A stretch of DNA of 64,000 nt, from NCBI RefSeq assembly GCF_014483895.1, contig NZ_CP059987.1, positions 1,054,001 through 1,118,000 on the forward strand, read 5' to 3'. The position numbers and the translations under genes were made by a program. Positions within the stretch are counted from its first letter, which is position 1. The number at the start of each line of letters is the position of its first letter. Below, one piece after another: positions 1-7,792 of this stretch. The notes below the pieces were generated by a model. It was not told the origin of the DNA. It saw only the letters and a program-made list of their open reading frames with translations, and ran no database searches. Source of the DNA: Protaetiibacter sp. SSC-01 (GTDB lineage Bacteria; Actinomycetota; Actinomycetes; Actinomycetales; Microbacteriaceae).

Positions 1-1
1 G

Positions 2-88
2 CTCACGCCCGACGAGGCGCTCGCGGGCGCACCGGAGCGCGACGGCGACTTCTTCAAGGTCACCTCGATCCTGGGGGAGGAGCAGTGA
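2..88 (+). CDS. gatC: GatC, aspartyl/glutamyl-tRNA amidotransferase subunit C (3' end only)
   Basis: Only the last 28 codons are in the window; the gene enters from the left edge. The visible tail ends VTSILGEEQ. GatC is the small scaffold that clamps GatA and GatB in the GatCAB transamidation complex. Its stop codon overlaps the gatA start (GTG at 85 and TGA at 86-88 share bases), so the two are translationally coupled. The identification rests on this coupling and on the typical charged tail preceding gatA rather than on a full domain. Confidence 0.85.
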   Translation, partial: LTPDEALAGAPERDGDFFKVTSILGEEQ

Positions 89-1587
89 GCCTCGTCACCA
101 AGTCCGCCGCGGAGCTCGCGGCCATGCTCGACGCAGGTGAGGTGTCGAGCGTCGAGGTCACGCAGGCGCACCTCGACCGCATCGCCGGGGTCGACGGCGC
201 CGTGCACGCGTACCTGCACATCAACGAGCAGGCGATCGACACCGCCGCCGCGATCGACAAGAAGCGCGCCGAGGGCACCGCATCCGGTCTCGCCGGTGTG
301 CCCGTCGCCATCAAGGACGTGCTCTGCACGCTCGACATGCCTTCCACCTCGGGCTCCAAGATCCTCGAGGGCTGGGTGCCGCCGTACGACGCGACCGTCG
401 TCGCCCGGATGCGCGCGGCCGGCCTCGTGCCGCTCGGCAAGACCAACATGGACGAGTTCGCGATGGGCTCCTCCACCGAGCACTCGGCCTACGGCAACAC
501 CCACAACCCGTGGGACCTCACCCGCATCCCCGGCGGATCGGGCGGCGGCTCGGCCGCGGCCGTCTCGGCGTTCGAGGCCCCGCTCGCGCTCGGCTCCGAC
601 ACGGGCGGTTCGATCCGCCAGCCGGCGGCCGTCACCGGCTCGGTCGGTGTGAAGCCCACCTACGGCGGCGTCTCGCGCTACGGCGCGATCGCGCTCGCGT
701 CGTCGCTCGACCAGGTCGGCCCCGTGACCCGGACGGTGCTCGACGCGGGCCTGCTGCACGACGTCATCGGCGGGCACGACCCGCACGACTCGACGTCGAT
801 CCCGGATGCGTGGCCGTCGTTCGCCGAGGCCGCACGCGCCGGTCGGCGCGAGGGTGCGCTCAAGGGCCTCCGTGTCGGCATCGTGACCGAGCTCGCGGGC
901 GGTGAGGGCTTCCAGCCCGGCGTCGTGCAGCGCTTCGAGGAGTCGCTCGCGCTGCTCGAGGCCGAGGGCGCGGAGCTCGTGCCGGTCTCGGCCCCGTCGT
1001 TCCAGTACGCGATCGCCGCGTACTACCTGATCCTCCCCGCGGAGGCGTCGAGCAACCTCGCGAAGTTCGATTCGGTGCGCTTCGGTCTGCGGGTGACGCC
1101 CGACGGCCAGCCGACCGTCGAGGACGTCATGTCGGCGACGCGCGAGGCGGGCTTCGGCGACGAGGTGAAGCGCCGCATCATCCTCGGCACCTATGCCCTC
1201 TCGGCGGGCTACTACGACGCCTACTACGGTTCGGCGCAGAAGGTGCGCACGCTCATCCAGCGCGACTTCTCGGCCGCCTTCGAGAAGGTGGACGTGCTCG
1301 CGACGCCGTCGGCGCCGACGACGGCGTTCCCGCTCGGCTCGAAGGTCGACGACCCGCTCGCGATGTACCTCAACGACCTCACGACGATCCCCGCGAACCT
1401 CGCGGGTGTTCCCGGCATCTCGCTGCCCTCGGGTCTCGCACCCGAGGACGGGCTGCCGGTCGGCATCCAGTTCATGGCGCCGGCTCGTGAGGACGCGCGG
1501 CTCTACACCGTGGGTGCGGCGCTCGAGCAGCTGCTCGAAGCGAAGTGGGGTGGCCCCCTCCTCGCCCAGGCCCCGTCGCTCGCCTGA
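85..1587 (+). CDS. gatA: GatA, Asp-tRNA(Asn)/Glu-tRNA(Gln) amidotransferase subunit A
   Basis: 500 residues, full length for the amidase-signature family. GatA hydrolyses glutamine and sends ammonia to GatB, which converts mischarged Glu-tRNA(Gln) or Asp-tRNA(Asn) in the cytoplasm. The Ser-cisSer-Lys triad is visible: Lys77 in VPVAIKDVL, Ser152 in the glycine-rich PGGSGGGS loop, and Ser176 in [11 protein letters not shown], with the usual 24-residue spacing between the two serines. The start is GTG at 85, overlapping the gatC stop. In related actinobacteria gatB normally follows directly; here it lies 6.2 kb downstream. Confidence 0.97.
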   Translation: MSLVTKSAAELAAMLDAGEVSSVEVTQAHLDRIAGVDGAVHAYLHINEQAIDTAAAIDKKRAEGTASGLAGVPVAIKDVLCTLDMPSTSGSKILEGWVPPYDATVVARMRAAGLVPLGKTNMDEFAMGSSTEHSAYGNTHNPWDLTRIPGGSGGGSAAAVSAFEAPLALGSDTGGSIRQPAAVTGSVGVKPTYGGVSRYGAIALASSLDQVGPVTRTVLDAGLLHDVIGGHDPHDSTSIPDAWPSFAEAARAGRREGALKGLRVGIVTELAGGEGFQPGVVQRFEESLALLEAEGAELVPVSAPSFQYAIAAYYLILPAEASSNLAKFDSVRFGLRVTPDGQPTVEDVMSATREAGFGDEVKRRIILGTYALSAGYYDAYYGSAQKVRTLIQRDFSAAFEKVDVLATPSAPTTAFPLGSKVDDPLAMYLNDLTTIPANLAGVPGISLPSGLAPEDGLPVGIQFMAPAREDARLYTVGAALEQLLEAKWGGPLLAQAPSLA

Positions 1588-1590
1588 CCC

Positions 1591-1627
1591 GCTGGTTGAG
1601 TAGCGCCAACGGCGCGTATCGAAACCC
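1591..1627. repeat. Interspersed palindromic repeat, type A
   Basis: A 37-bp imperfect palindrome that begins GCTGGTTGAGTAGCG and ends CGTATCGAAACCC, immediately after gatA. Copies of the same type lie at 25707-25743 and 39562-39598, with a partial copy at 25677-25701. The two ends are partly complementary around a short variable GC core, as in REP elements. It may also end gatA transcription. Confidence 0.85.
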
Positions 1628-1637
1628 GCCCCCCGCC

Positions 1638-2165
1638 TCACTCAGCGGCCGCTCGGTCGTCCGCGAACGCCCGGCGGGCGGTGAACCACCACCCGTACGC
1701 GGCGGCCGCGGCCGCGAGCGGGGAGGCGAGGGCGCCCGCCGAGAATCCGAGAGTCGCCCCCTGGAGCGCATCGCCGCGCCACGAGGTGGCCCCGATCAGC
1801 AGCCCGACGAGCGCGCCCATGACGACCGCGGCGGCTGCCCCGAGTGCGGCGTGACTGAGCACGTGCGGCCACCGTCGCTTCTCGCGCGTGAGTCGTCGCC
1901 CGACGAGTCGCGCGAGCGGGGCGAAGGCGAAGCCGGCGAGCGTCGTGGTGGGCACGATCCCGATGAGCCACCCGGTCGCGACGAGGTAGAGCGAGAAGGT
2001 GGCGTAGGTGGAGTCGAACGCGAGCAGCACGATGATCGCGACGACCGGTGTCGCGAGCCCGAAGGCCACGCACGCGGCCATCACTCCGCGCGCGAGCTCC
2101 CCGCGGGTGAACGCCATCGGCTCTTCGGCGGTGCGCGGTCCGGGCGAGGCGGAGGGCTGTTCCAT
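1638..2165 (-). CDS. Putative four-helix membrane protein
   Basis: 175 residues with no recognised family. After a short polar N-terminus there are about four hydrophobic segments (roughly residues 28-50, 58-82, 105-128 and 138-160), with an arginine-rich loop (RRLTREKRRWPH) between helices two and three. The ATG is preceded by a strong ribosome site (GAGGAGGG). It converges on gatA across the type A repeat. Function unknown; it is probably an accessory inner-membrane protein. Confidence 0.7.
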   Translation of the reverse strand: MEQPSASPGPRTAEEPMAFTRGELARGVMAACVAFGLATPVVAIIVLLAFDSTYATFSLYLVATGWLIGIVPTTTLAGFAFAPLARLVGRRLTREKRRWPHVLSHAALGAAAAVVMGALVGLLIGATSWRGDALQGATLGFSAGALASPLAAAAAAYGWWFTARRAFADDRAAAE

Positions 2166-2245
2166 GTTCCGACCCTCCTCGCCTGGTGGGCCCGGCGGCA
2201 GGGCCTATCGGCCCGTGGGCGACGTCGGGAGGCGCTGTGTGCCGG

Positions 2246-2902
2246 TCAGCGGCGGCGGGCGTGGGCCGCGTCGCGTGCGCCGAGGCGGCCAGCTTCGCGG
2301 ATCCAGCCCGCCCGCTGCTCCGGGGTCGAGAACCGCACCTTCATGAACCTCGTGATGCCGCGCACGCGGATGCCGCAGTACTCGAGCGTTGCGCGGGCGA
2401 GCGAGGTCTCGGCGGCGTTGCGGTACCGCATCCGGTTCCACCAGGCGGGGCCGTCGGCGGTCATGAGGATGCGGGCGGTGCGTCCGGCGAGCAGGCGGCG
2501 GGGGATCTGGCCGGTGCGGTAGCGGAAGGCGACCCCGGAGAGCACGACGCGGTCGAGGTAGGCCTTGAGGGCGGCGGGGTAGGTGCCCCACCACTGCGGG
2601 AAGAGGATGACGACGTGTTCGGCCCATACGAGGTCGTCGATCAGTTCGCGTACGACCGGCTCGAGCGGGGTGGTGTCGCCGTCCCATGCGCGCAGCTGCT
2701 CCCGCGCGTCGGTGTGGGGGATGCGGATGGCGGCGAGGTCGTGCACACGCACCTCGGCTGCAGGGCGGGCGTGTTCGACGTAGGCGGCGGCGAGGGCGTG
2801 GTTGAGGCTGCCGGCGATGGGGTGGCCGATGACGACGAGGATGCGGCGAGGGTCGTGGTTCGTCGTGGCGGTTCCGGTGTCGGTCGGGCTCGTGAGCGTC
2901 AT
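2246..2902 (-). CDS. Flavodoxin-fold NAD(P)H dehydrogenase (quinone), KefF/NQO1 family
   Basis: 218 residues. The fold begins at about residue 20 with RILVVIGHPIAGSLNHALA, the beta-1/phosphate-loop region of FMN-binding quinone reductases. FPQWWGTYPAALKAYLDRVV (about 100-120) is the signature segment of the family (usually FPLWW..P..LK.W.D). Such enzymes reduce quinones or nitro-compounds with two electrons, protecting against redox stress. A MarR regulator lies just upstream on the same strand, suggesting electrophile-responsive control. RBS GAGAGGA lies about 8 nt before the ATG. Substrate unknown. Confidence 0.85.
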   Translation of the reverse strand: MTLTSPTDTGTATTNHDPRRILVVIGHPIAGSLNHALAAAYVEHARPAAEVRVHDLAAIRIPHTDAREQLRAWDGDTTPLEPVVRELIDDLVWAEHVVILFPQWWGTYPAALKAYLDRVVLSGVAFRYRTGQIPRRLLAGRTARILMTADGPAWWNRMRYRNAAETSLARATLEYCGIRVRGITRFMKVRFSTPEQRAGWIREAGRLGARDAAHARRR

Positions 2903-3049
2903 GGGGGTGTCCTCTCGTGTGCGGTGGTGCGTGCGGGGTGGTGCCGGTGGACCGTGGGTGTGGGCGGCCGCAGGCGCGCCGGATACCGCCGGAGTGGTCC
3001 GGCGGCGTGCGGGCGTTTCGGCTGGGTCGGGCGGTTGGCTGCCCGGTGG

Positions 3050-3502
3050 TCAGCTGCCGGGTGGCGTTTCGGCTTTGCGGATGAAGATGTCGAGGATGGC
3101 GCGGAGTCGTTCGTTGAGTTCGTCGGTCTCGCCGGCGGGGAGTTCGTGGAGGGCGGCCGCGAACTCGCGTTCGAGCATGGCGGTGGCGTCGCCGACGAGC
3201 CGTTGTGCGGTCGGGGTGAGGTTGACGATGACGCGTCGGGCGTGGTGGGGGTCGCTGCCGAGCTCGATCCAGCCGTCTTTCACGAGCCCGTCGAGCCGTT
3301 TGGAAACGGCGGCTTTCGACACCATGAGGCACTCGGCGAGGGTTGTGACGTCGGGTTCGTCGAGCGTCGAGGTGACGGCGAGGAAGTGGTACTGGCTGTA
3401 GCTGATGCCGAAGTGCTCGCGCACGAGCTCTTCGGCGAAGCCGTCGATGCGGTAGACGAGCTCGTGCAAGGTGACGGCGATGCCTTGTCCGATGAGCTGC
3501 AT
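3050..3502 (-). CDS. MarR-family transcriptional regulator
   Basis: 150 residues with the winged-helix layout of MarR: an N-terminal dimer helix, a recognition region with VTTLAECLMVSKAAVSKRLD (about 51-70), a wing with DPHHARRVIVNLT, and a C-terminal dimer helix. These proteins usually repress their own gene and a neighbouring detoxification gene until a phenolic or oxidising ligand binds. A dense set of inverted repeats lies directly upstream (3511-3547), and the quinone reductase 147 bp downstream on the same strand is the likely target. No Shine-Dalgarno is visible before the ATG. Confidence 0.9.
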   Translation of the reverse strand: MQLIGQGIAVTLHELVYRIDGFAEELVREHFGISYSQYHFLAVTSTLDEPDVTTLAECLMVSKAAVSKRLDGLVKDGWIELGSDPHHARRVIVNLTPTAQRLVGDATAMLEREFAAALHELPAGETDELNERLRAILDIFIRKAETPPGS

Positions 3503-3510
3503 GCGATGAG

Positions 3511-3547
3511 TTAACTGGTTGACACTGCAGTTGTCAACCGGTTGACA
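3511..3547. promoter_or_regulatory. Probable MarR operator array
   Basis: Just upstream of the marR start lies a perfect 16-bp palindrome, TGTCAACCGGTTGACA (3532-3547). It is preceded by a second GGTTGACA arm at 3517-3524 that pairs with the first half of the palindrome across seven bases, and by TTAACT. Overlapping half-sites in alternating orientation suit cooperative binding of two dimers and autorepression. TTGACA inside the arms could also act as a -35 element. Confidence 0.75.
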
Positions 3548-3580
3548 CTGTCGGGTCGCTCAGCGTGTGAGGAGCGGTGG

Positions 3581-4489
3581 TCAGCATGCGGCGACTCGGC
3601 GGCGCGCGCGGGCGGCGAAGACGGCTGTTATGCCCGCGAGGAGTGCGACGACCGCGGCGATCGTCAGCTGCCAGGAGGTGTCGGCGCCGGTCTCGGCGAG
3701 GGTCGGCTCGGGCTCCGCCGCCGGCGGCGGCGCGACGGCGGGCAGGGTGCGCACCGTGAGCGACTCGAACCAGTGGCCGGCGGTCTGATCCGGCACGATC
3801 GTGATCACGGTGCGGCCGTTGAGCGAGGCTCCGGGGCTCTCGGGGGTCGCCCACAGCCGACCCGTGGCGTCGAAGTCGGCGCCCCAGATGCGCAGCGTGC
3901 TCGTGACGTGGTTCACGGTCGTGCCGTCGTAGATGTAGAGGCCGCCAGCGTGTGCGAACAGCCACCAGTCGCCCGAGAGCGGGTCGAGCGCGATCGCGGC
4001 GGTCTCGACGGGCAGCTCGGTCACGAGGGTCAGGGTGGCGTTCGTCGGGTCGACGGTCGCGAGCATGTACGGATCGCCGGTGCCGTTGTTCCGGCACGAG
4101 GCGTAGAGCACGCCCCCGCTGTAGTCGAGCCCGCGGCAGTCGGACGGGAGGCCGAGGTGCGTGAGGCCGCCGATCACGACGGGCGCCTCGCCGATGCCGA
4201 CGCGGAGGAGGCGATGCGGCGTGAAGTCGATCGCGTATCCGCGGCCGTCGGCGTCGAGGTCGATCCCGACGACTTCGGTGGGGGCGACGACGTCGCTTCC
4301 GAGTGCGTACGTGCCGGCGGCGGACGCAGTCGCGAGCGTGCCGGTGAACCACTCCGAGCTGTAGCCCGCGTACTCGGGGTCGGCCGCGGCGGGCGCGGCG
4401 GTGGCGGGAGCTGCAGCGATGGTTCCGGATACGGCGGGGAGCAGCAAGGCGGCGGTAGCGAGCGCAGCGCGGAGGGAGCGGGAGTGCAC
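3581..4489 (-). CDS. Secreted, sortase-anchored beta-propeller-like surface protein (LAETG)
   Basis: 302 residues from a GTG at 4489 preceded by GAGGAAA. A longer open frame exists upstream, but this start puts a normal signal peptide first (basic VHSRSLR, hydrophobic core, ATAAPAA cleavage region). The body has repeated short beta-segments (GIDLDADGRGYAIDF, IALDPLSGDWWLFA, GADFDATGRLWATP) like a DUF4394/propeller protein. The C-terminus has LAETG, a hydrophobic helix and an RARRR tail. LAxTG is the signal of class E sortases, so the protein is predicted to be linked to the cell wall. No sortase gene is in the window. Ligand unknown. Confidence 0.8.
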   Translation of the reverse strand: MHSRSLRAALATAALLLPAVSGTIAAAPATAAPAAADPEYAGYSSEWFTGTLATASAAGTYALGSDVVAPTEVVGIDLDADGRGYAIDFTPHRLLRVGIGEAPVVIGGLTHLGLPSDCRGLDYSGGVLYASCRNNGTGDPYMLATVDPTNATLTLVTELPVETAAIALDPLSGDWWLFAHAGGLYIYDGTTVNHVTSTLRIWGADFDATGRLWATPESPGASLNGRTVITIVPDQTAGHWFESLTVRTLPAVAPPPAAEPEPTLAETGADTSWQLTIAAVVALLAGITAVFAARARRRVAAC

Positions 4490-4703
4490 GGGTTTCCTCG
4501 AGTGTCGTAGTGCTGCGCGTCGGGGGCCGGCTGCGGGTGGGTTGACGGGTCCGCAGCCAGACTGGCATAGGCGCGTCGCGCCCTCCAACTCGGACCGCCC
4601 GGGCTGACCGCCGAGCCCCCTAACCGCCGCACCCCGCGCTGTCAACGGGCTGTTCACATCCGCCCCCCTCCCGTCGAATGGATACGGACCGAAGGAGAAC
4701 AAC

Positions 4704-5159
4704 ATGGCTCAGATCACCGAGAGCATCGACGTCGACGTGCCCGTCACGACCGCCTACAACCAGTGGACGCAGTTCGAGTCGTTCCCGCACTTCCTGCAGG
4801 AGGTCGAGAGCATTACGCAGCTCGACGACACGCACGTGCGGTGGAAGGTGAACGTGGGCGGTGCCGAGCGCGAGTTCGACACCGAGATCACCGAGCAGCA
4901 CCCGGATGAGCGGGTCGCCTGGAAGAGCATCGGCGGCGACACCGAGCACGCGGGCGTCGTGACGTTCCACAAGCTGAGCGACACCTCGAGCCGCGTGACG
5001 GCGCAGATCGACTGGGAGCCGCAGGGTGCGCTCGAGACGGTCGGCTCGTGGGTCGGCGCGGGCACGCACGCCGTCAAGAAGGACCTCGAGAACTTCAAGG
5101 AGTTCATCGAGAAGCGCGGCACCGAGACCGGTGCCTGGCGCGGCGACGTCGAGAACTGA
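4704..5159 (+). CDS. SRPBCC-family (START-like) protein
   Basis: 151 residues, one SRPBCC domain: an N-terminal strand ITESIDVDVPVTTAYNQW, a helix with FESFPHFLQEVESI, mid-protein strands (RWKVNVGGAEREFDTEI) and a long C-terminal helix closing the cavity. Relatives annotated cyclase/dehydrase bind small hydrophobic ligands; in actinobacteria they are often general-stress proteins. RBS GAAGGAGA sits 7 nt upstream of the ATG. Ligand unknown. Confidence 0.85.
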   Translation: MAQITESIDVDVPVTTAYNQWTQFESFPHFLQEVESITQLDDTHVRWKVNVGGAEREFDTEITEQHPDERVAWKSIGGDTEHAGVVTFHKLSDTSSRVTAQIDWEPQGALETVGSWVGAGTHAVKKDLENFKEFIEKRGTETGAWRGDVEN

Positions 5160-5198
5160 CGCACCGGGGCCTGGCGCGACCGCGGTCGCGTCGTGGTA

Positions 5199-5249
5199 GC
5201 GGAGGCGGCATCCGAGCCCGTTGGGGGGCCTCGGATGCCGCCTCTCCGC
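5199..5249. terminator. Bidirectional intrinsic terminator built from an inverted GCATCC pair
   Basis: Arms GCGGAGGCGGCATCCGAG (5199-5216) and CTCGGATGCCGCCTCTCCGC (5230-5249) pair almost fully, with a two-base bulge and a G-rich loop. It lies between the convergent SRPBCC and TetR genes. Each arm contains one copy of the genome-wide word GCATCC/GGATGC in inverted orientation. Confidence 0.8.
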
Positions 5250-5282
5250 GTTCGGGAGCCCCCGCCGCCCAGCGCGCCCGGC

Positions 5283-5957
5283 CTAAGCCCCGCCCCGCGC
5301 CTCCGCCGCGTGCCGCGCCTCCAACGCGTCGAGGATCAGCTCGAGCCCGACCTCGAACTCGTCGCCGTAGCTGTAGTCGCGCCCGGCGATCATCGTCTGC
5401 ACCATCTCGGTCATGTGCGGGTAGCGTTCGGCAGCGATGGCGAGCTCCTCGGTGTAGGCCTCGACGCTCTCCCCGGGTGCGATCGGGAGGCGCTGCTCGG
5501 TGAGCACGAACCCGTACACGTAGGCGTCGACGAGCGAGAACGCGTGCGCCGCGAGCGTCACGCCGAGCCCACCCCGCCGCAGGTTGCCGAGCACGGCGTC
5601 GTGGAAGGCGAGCGTCGACTCCCCGGCGGCCCGACGCGACTCCACGAGGCCGAGCCCCCACGGGTGGGCGCTCAGCACCTCCCGCATCGACACCGCGCGG
5701 GCGCGGGTGCCCTCACGCCATCCGTCGTCGAGACCGGGGGCGCGGAAGCGCGCGAACACCCAGTCGGCGAGCTCGTCGAGCAGCTGCTCCTTGCCCGAGA
5801 TGTGGTGGTAGAGCGACATCGCTTCGACGCCGAGCTGCCGTCCGACGCTGCGCATGCTGACGCCGGCGAGACCCGCTTCGTCGGCGACCGCGACGGCCGC
5901 GTCGATGATGCGTTCGCGCGTGAGGGGCTCGCGCGGAGCCCGTGTCGTGCCCGCCAT
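5283..5957 (-). CDS. TetR/AcrR-family transcriptional regulator
   Basis: 224 residues from the ATG at 5957, preferred over a GTG six bases earlier because GGGAGG sits just before it. The N-terminal helix-turn-helix runs from LTRERIIDAAVAVADEAGL to SLYHHISGKEQLLDEL (about 12-62), and a TetR_C-like ligand domain follows. It is divergent from the quinone oxidoreductase gene at 6035, and two matching palindromes lie between them, so it probably represses both. Inducer unknown. Confidence 0.9.
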   Translation of the reverse strand: MAGTTRAPREPLTRERIIDAAVAVADEAGLAGVSMRSVGRQLGVEAMSLYHHISGKEQLLDELADWVFARFRAPGLDDGWREGTRARAVSMREVLSAHPWGLGLVESRRAAGESTLAFHDAVLGNLRRGGLGVTLAAHAFSLVDAYVYGFVLTEQRLPIAPGESVEAYTEELAIAAERYPHMTEMVQTMIAGRDYSYGDEFEVGLELILDALEARHAAEARGGA

Positions 5958-5977
5958 CCGCACCTCCCGCTTGTGTT

Positions 5978-5991
5978 CTTACGCATGTAAG
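5978..5991. promoter_or_regulatory. TetR operator 1
   Basis: CTTACGCATGTAAG: CTTAC/GTAAG arms around a four-base centre, in the divergent region between the tetR and oxidoreductase starts. Its twin is at 6013-6026, 35 bp away centre to centre. Confidence 0.7.
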
Positions 5992-6012
5992 GCTAGCGTA
6001 TCGGCCGTCAGG

Positions 6013-6026
6013 CTTACAGGTGTAAG
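6013..6026. promoter_or_regulatory. TetR operator 2, overlapping the oxidoreductase ribosome site
   Basis: CTTACAGGTGTAAG, the same arms as operator 1 with a different centre. The 3' arm overlaps the ribosome site TAAGGAG of the gene starting at 6035, so bound repressor would block initiation of the divergent message directly. Confidence 0.7.
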
Positions 6027-6034
6027 GAGAGCGG

Positions 6035-7012
6035 ATGCGCGCGGTCGTCGTCGAGAGGTACGGGCCCCCCGAGGTGGCCCGGGTGGTCGAGGTTGCGACC
6101 CCCGAGCCCCGGCCGGGCGAGGTGCTCGTGCGGGTGCACGCGGCGGCCGTCACGAGCGGCGACGCGCGGATGCGGGCGGGCGAGTTCCCTCCCGGCTTCG
6201 CGCTGCCCGCTCGGCTCGCGATCGGCATCCGCGGCCCCCGGGTGCGGGTGCTCGGCGTCGCGTTCTCGGGGGAGGTCGCGGTGCTCGGCCCCGGGGTCGC
6301 CGAGCTCGCGGTCGGCGATCGCGTCGCGGGCATGACGGGGGCCGGCTGCGGCGCGCACGCCGAGTACGTGCGCGTGAAGGCGGCGCGTGCGCGGCGGACG
6401 CCGGACGGGCTGGGCTTCGACGCCGCAGCCGCGGTGCTGTTCGGGGGCAGCACCGCCCTCGACTACCTCGATGCGAAGGCGGCCCTCACGGAGCGGGGTG
6501 AAGGGGCGCGTGTGCTCGTCAACGGTGCCTCAGGCGCCGTCGGCTCCGCCGCCGTGCAGCTCGCGCACCACCTCGGCGCCCACGTCACCGCGGTCACGAG
6601 CGCCGCCAACGCGGATTTCGTACGCGGCCTCGGCGCCGACCGCGCCGTCGACTACCGCAGCACGCCTCTCGAGGCGCTCGCGGCATCCGGTGAGCGGTTC
6701 GACGTCGTGCTCGACGCGGTCGGCAACCTGAGCCCGGCGACGGGTCGCCCGCTGCTCGCCGACGGGGGAGCGCTGCTGCTCGCGGTCGCGAGCCTCGGCC
6801 AGACGATCGGCGCGCGCGGGAACGTGAAGGCGGGCCCCGCATCCGAGAAGCCCGAGCACCTGAGCCGCGTGCTGCAGCTCGCGGCCGACGGCGTCTTCGC
6901 ACCGCTCATCGAGGCGAGCCACCCGCTCGACGAGATCGCGCAGGTGTACGCGCGGATCGACTCTGGCCGCAAGGTCGGCAACATCGTCGTGCTCCCGCAG
7001 GACGCGCGATGA
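6035..7012 (+). CDS. Zinc-free NADPH:quinone oxidoreductase-like MDR protein
   Basis: 325 residues. A GroES-like N-terminal domain (MRAVVVERYGPPEVARVVEV at the start, VRVHAAAVTSGDARMRAGEF at about 37-56) is followed by a Rossmann domain with VLVNGASGAVGSAAVQLA (about 155-172), the NADPH-binding AxxGxxG-type turn. No structural-zinc cysteine cluster is visible. Such enzymes reduce quinones or enones. The gene is divergent from the TetR gene, with paired operators in between, so it is likely induced by the same toxic substrate. Confidence 0.9.
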   Translation: MRAVVVERYGPPEVARVVEVATPEPRPGEVLVRVHAAAVTSGDARMRAGEFPPGFALPARLAIGIRGPRVRVLGVAFSGEVAVLGPGVAELAVGDRVAGMTGAGCGAHAEYVRVKAARARRTPDGLGFDAAAAVLFGGSTALDYLDAKAALTERGEGARVLVNGASGAVGSAAVQLAHHLGAHVTAVTSAANADFVRGLGADRAVDYRSTPLEALAASGERFDVVLDAVGNLSPATGRPLLADGGALLLAVASLGQTIGARGNVKAGPASEKPEHLSRVLQLAADGVFAPLIEASHPLDEIAQVYARIDSGRKVGNIVVLPQDAR

Positions 7013-7030
7013 GCGCGCCGCTCTTCGCCG

Positions 7031-7102
7031 ATCGGCGTGAGCCTGCTCGTGAGCGCGTTCACCGTCTGGGTGGTGCTCACGGGGTTCAGAACGCCAGAGT
7101 GA
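7031..7102 (+). pseudogene. Possible relic of a membrane-protein C-terminus
   Basis: An open stretch with no good start encodes a hydrophobic helix ([19 protein letters not shown]) then a stop. It sits between the oxidoreductase and the convergent kinase and overlaps the kinase 3' end. It reads like the last transmembrane helix of a lost transporter, but it is too short to prove. Confidence 0.25.
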
Positions 7103-7730
7103 CGTCCGCGCGCCCGGCGCTCGCCTCGATGAGGCGGGCGTTCGGCTCGTCGACGTCGTTCGCCCACGCCTCGGCGGCCTCGCGCGTGCGCCCGAAGCGC
7201 ATGTGCCGCTCGACGAGGCGCCGCATCCGCTCCTCGGGTGCGACGCGGATGAACCACGCGTCGTCGAGCAGCTCGCGCAGGCCCGCCCACGGCCCGTCGT
7301 CGAGCAGCAGGTAGTTGCCCTCGACGACGACGATGTCGGAGCTCGGGGGCACGACGGTGCCGGCGGCGATGGGCTGCTCGATCGAGCGGTCGAAGGTGGG
7401 CGCGTAGACGGGGCCGGAGGCGGTGCGGATGCGCGCGAGCAGCGCCGCGAGCCCCTCGGCATCGAAGGTGTCGGGCGCGCCCTTCCGCTCGGCGCGGCCA
7501 AGCAGCCCGAGCACGTGCTGCGAGTAGTGGAAGCCGTCCATCGGCACGAGGGCTGCGCGGGCGCCGAGCTCCGCGACGAGCGCCTCCGCGAGGGTCGACT
7601 TGCCGGCGCCGGGTGCCCCCGCGATGCCGATCAGCACGCGTGCGCCGCGGTCGTCGGCGAGCCGCCGGGCGCGGTCGGCGAGCTCTCTCGGGGACGGATG
7701 CGCGGCATCCGTCGGTCGGCTCTCGGTCAC
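7086..7730 (-). CDS. P-loop nucleoside/nucleotide kinase (uridine kinase/PanK-like)
   Basis: 214 residues. Walker [10 protein letters not shown] at 38-46, [10 protein letters not shown] at about 62-71 (the DGFH motif typical of the pantothenate/uridine kinase and phosphoribulokinase group), [12 protein letters not shown] at about 134-145, and a C-terminal [11 protein letters not shown] segment seen in 'nucleoside/nucleotide kinase family' proteins. It probably phosphorylates a sugar or nucleoside. The N-terminal coding region contains a GGATGC...GCATCC hairpin (7694-7712). It is divergent from gatB. Substrate unknown. Confidence 0.85.
   Translation of the reverse strand: MTESRPTDAAHPSPRELADRARRLADDRGARVLIGIAGAPGAGKSTLAEALVAELGARAALVPMDGFHYSQHVLGLLGRAERKGAPDTFDAEGLAALLARIRTASGPVYAPTFDRSIEQPIAAGTVVPPSSDIVVVEGNYLLLDDGPWAGLRELLDDAWFIRVAPEERMRRLVERHMRFGRTREAAEAWANDVDEPNARLIEASAGRADVTLAF
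7694..7712. repeat. Inverted pair of the GGATGC word
   Basis: ACGGATGC-GCG-GCATCCGT forms a perfect 8-bp stem with a 3-base loop inside the 5' end of the kinase gene. It is the second inverted pair of this word in the window, after the terminator at 5199. Confidence 0.7.
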
Positions 7731-7779
7731 GCGTCCACGATGCCAGGTGCTCGGGGCGAGCGCCCCATCCGCACGCGCC

Positions 7780-7785
7780 TAGAAT
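7780..7785 (+). promoter_or_regulatory. gatB -10 box, leaderless arrangement
   Basis: TAGAAT seven bases before the gatB ATG at 7793, with no Shine-Dalgarno between. Transcription would begin at or beside the A of the start codon. It gives gatB its own promoter, as expected after its separation from gatCA. Confidence 0.65.
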
Positions 7786-7792
7786 CGAACAC

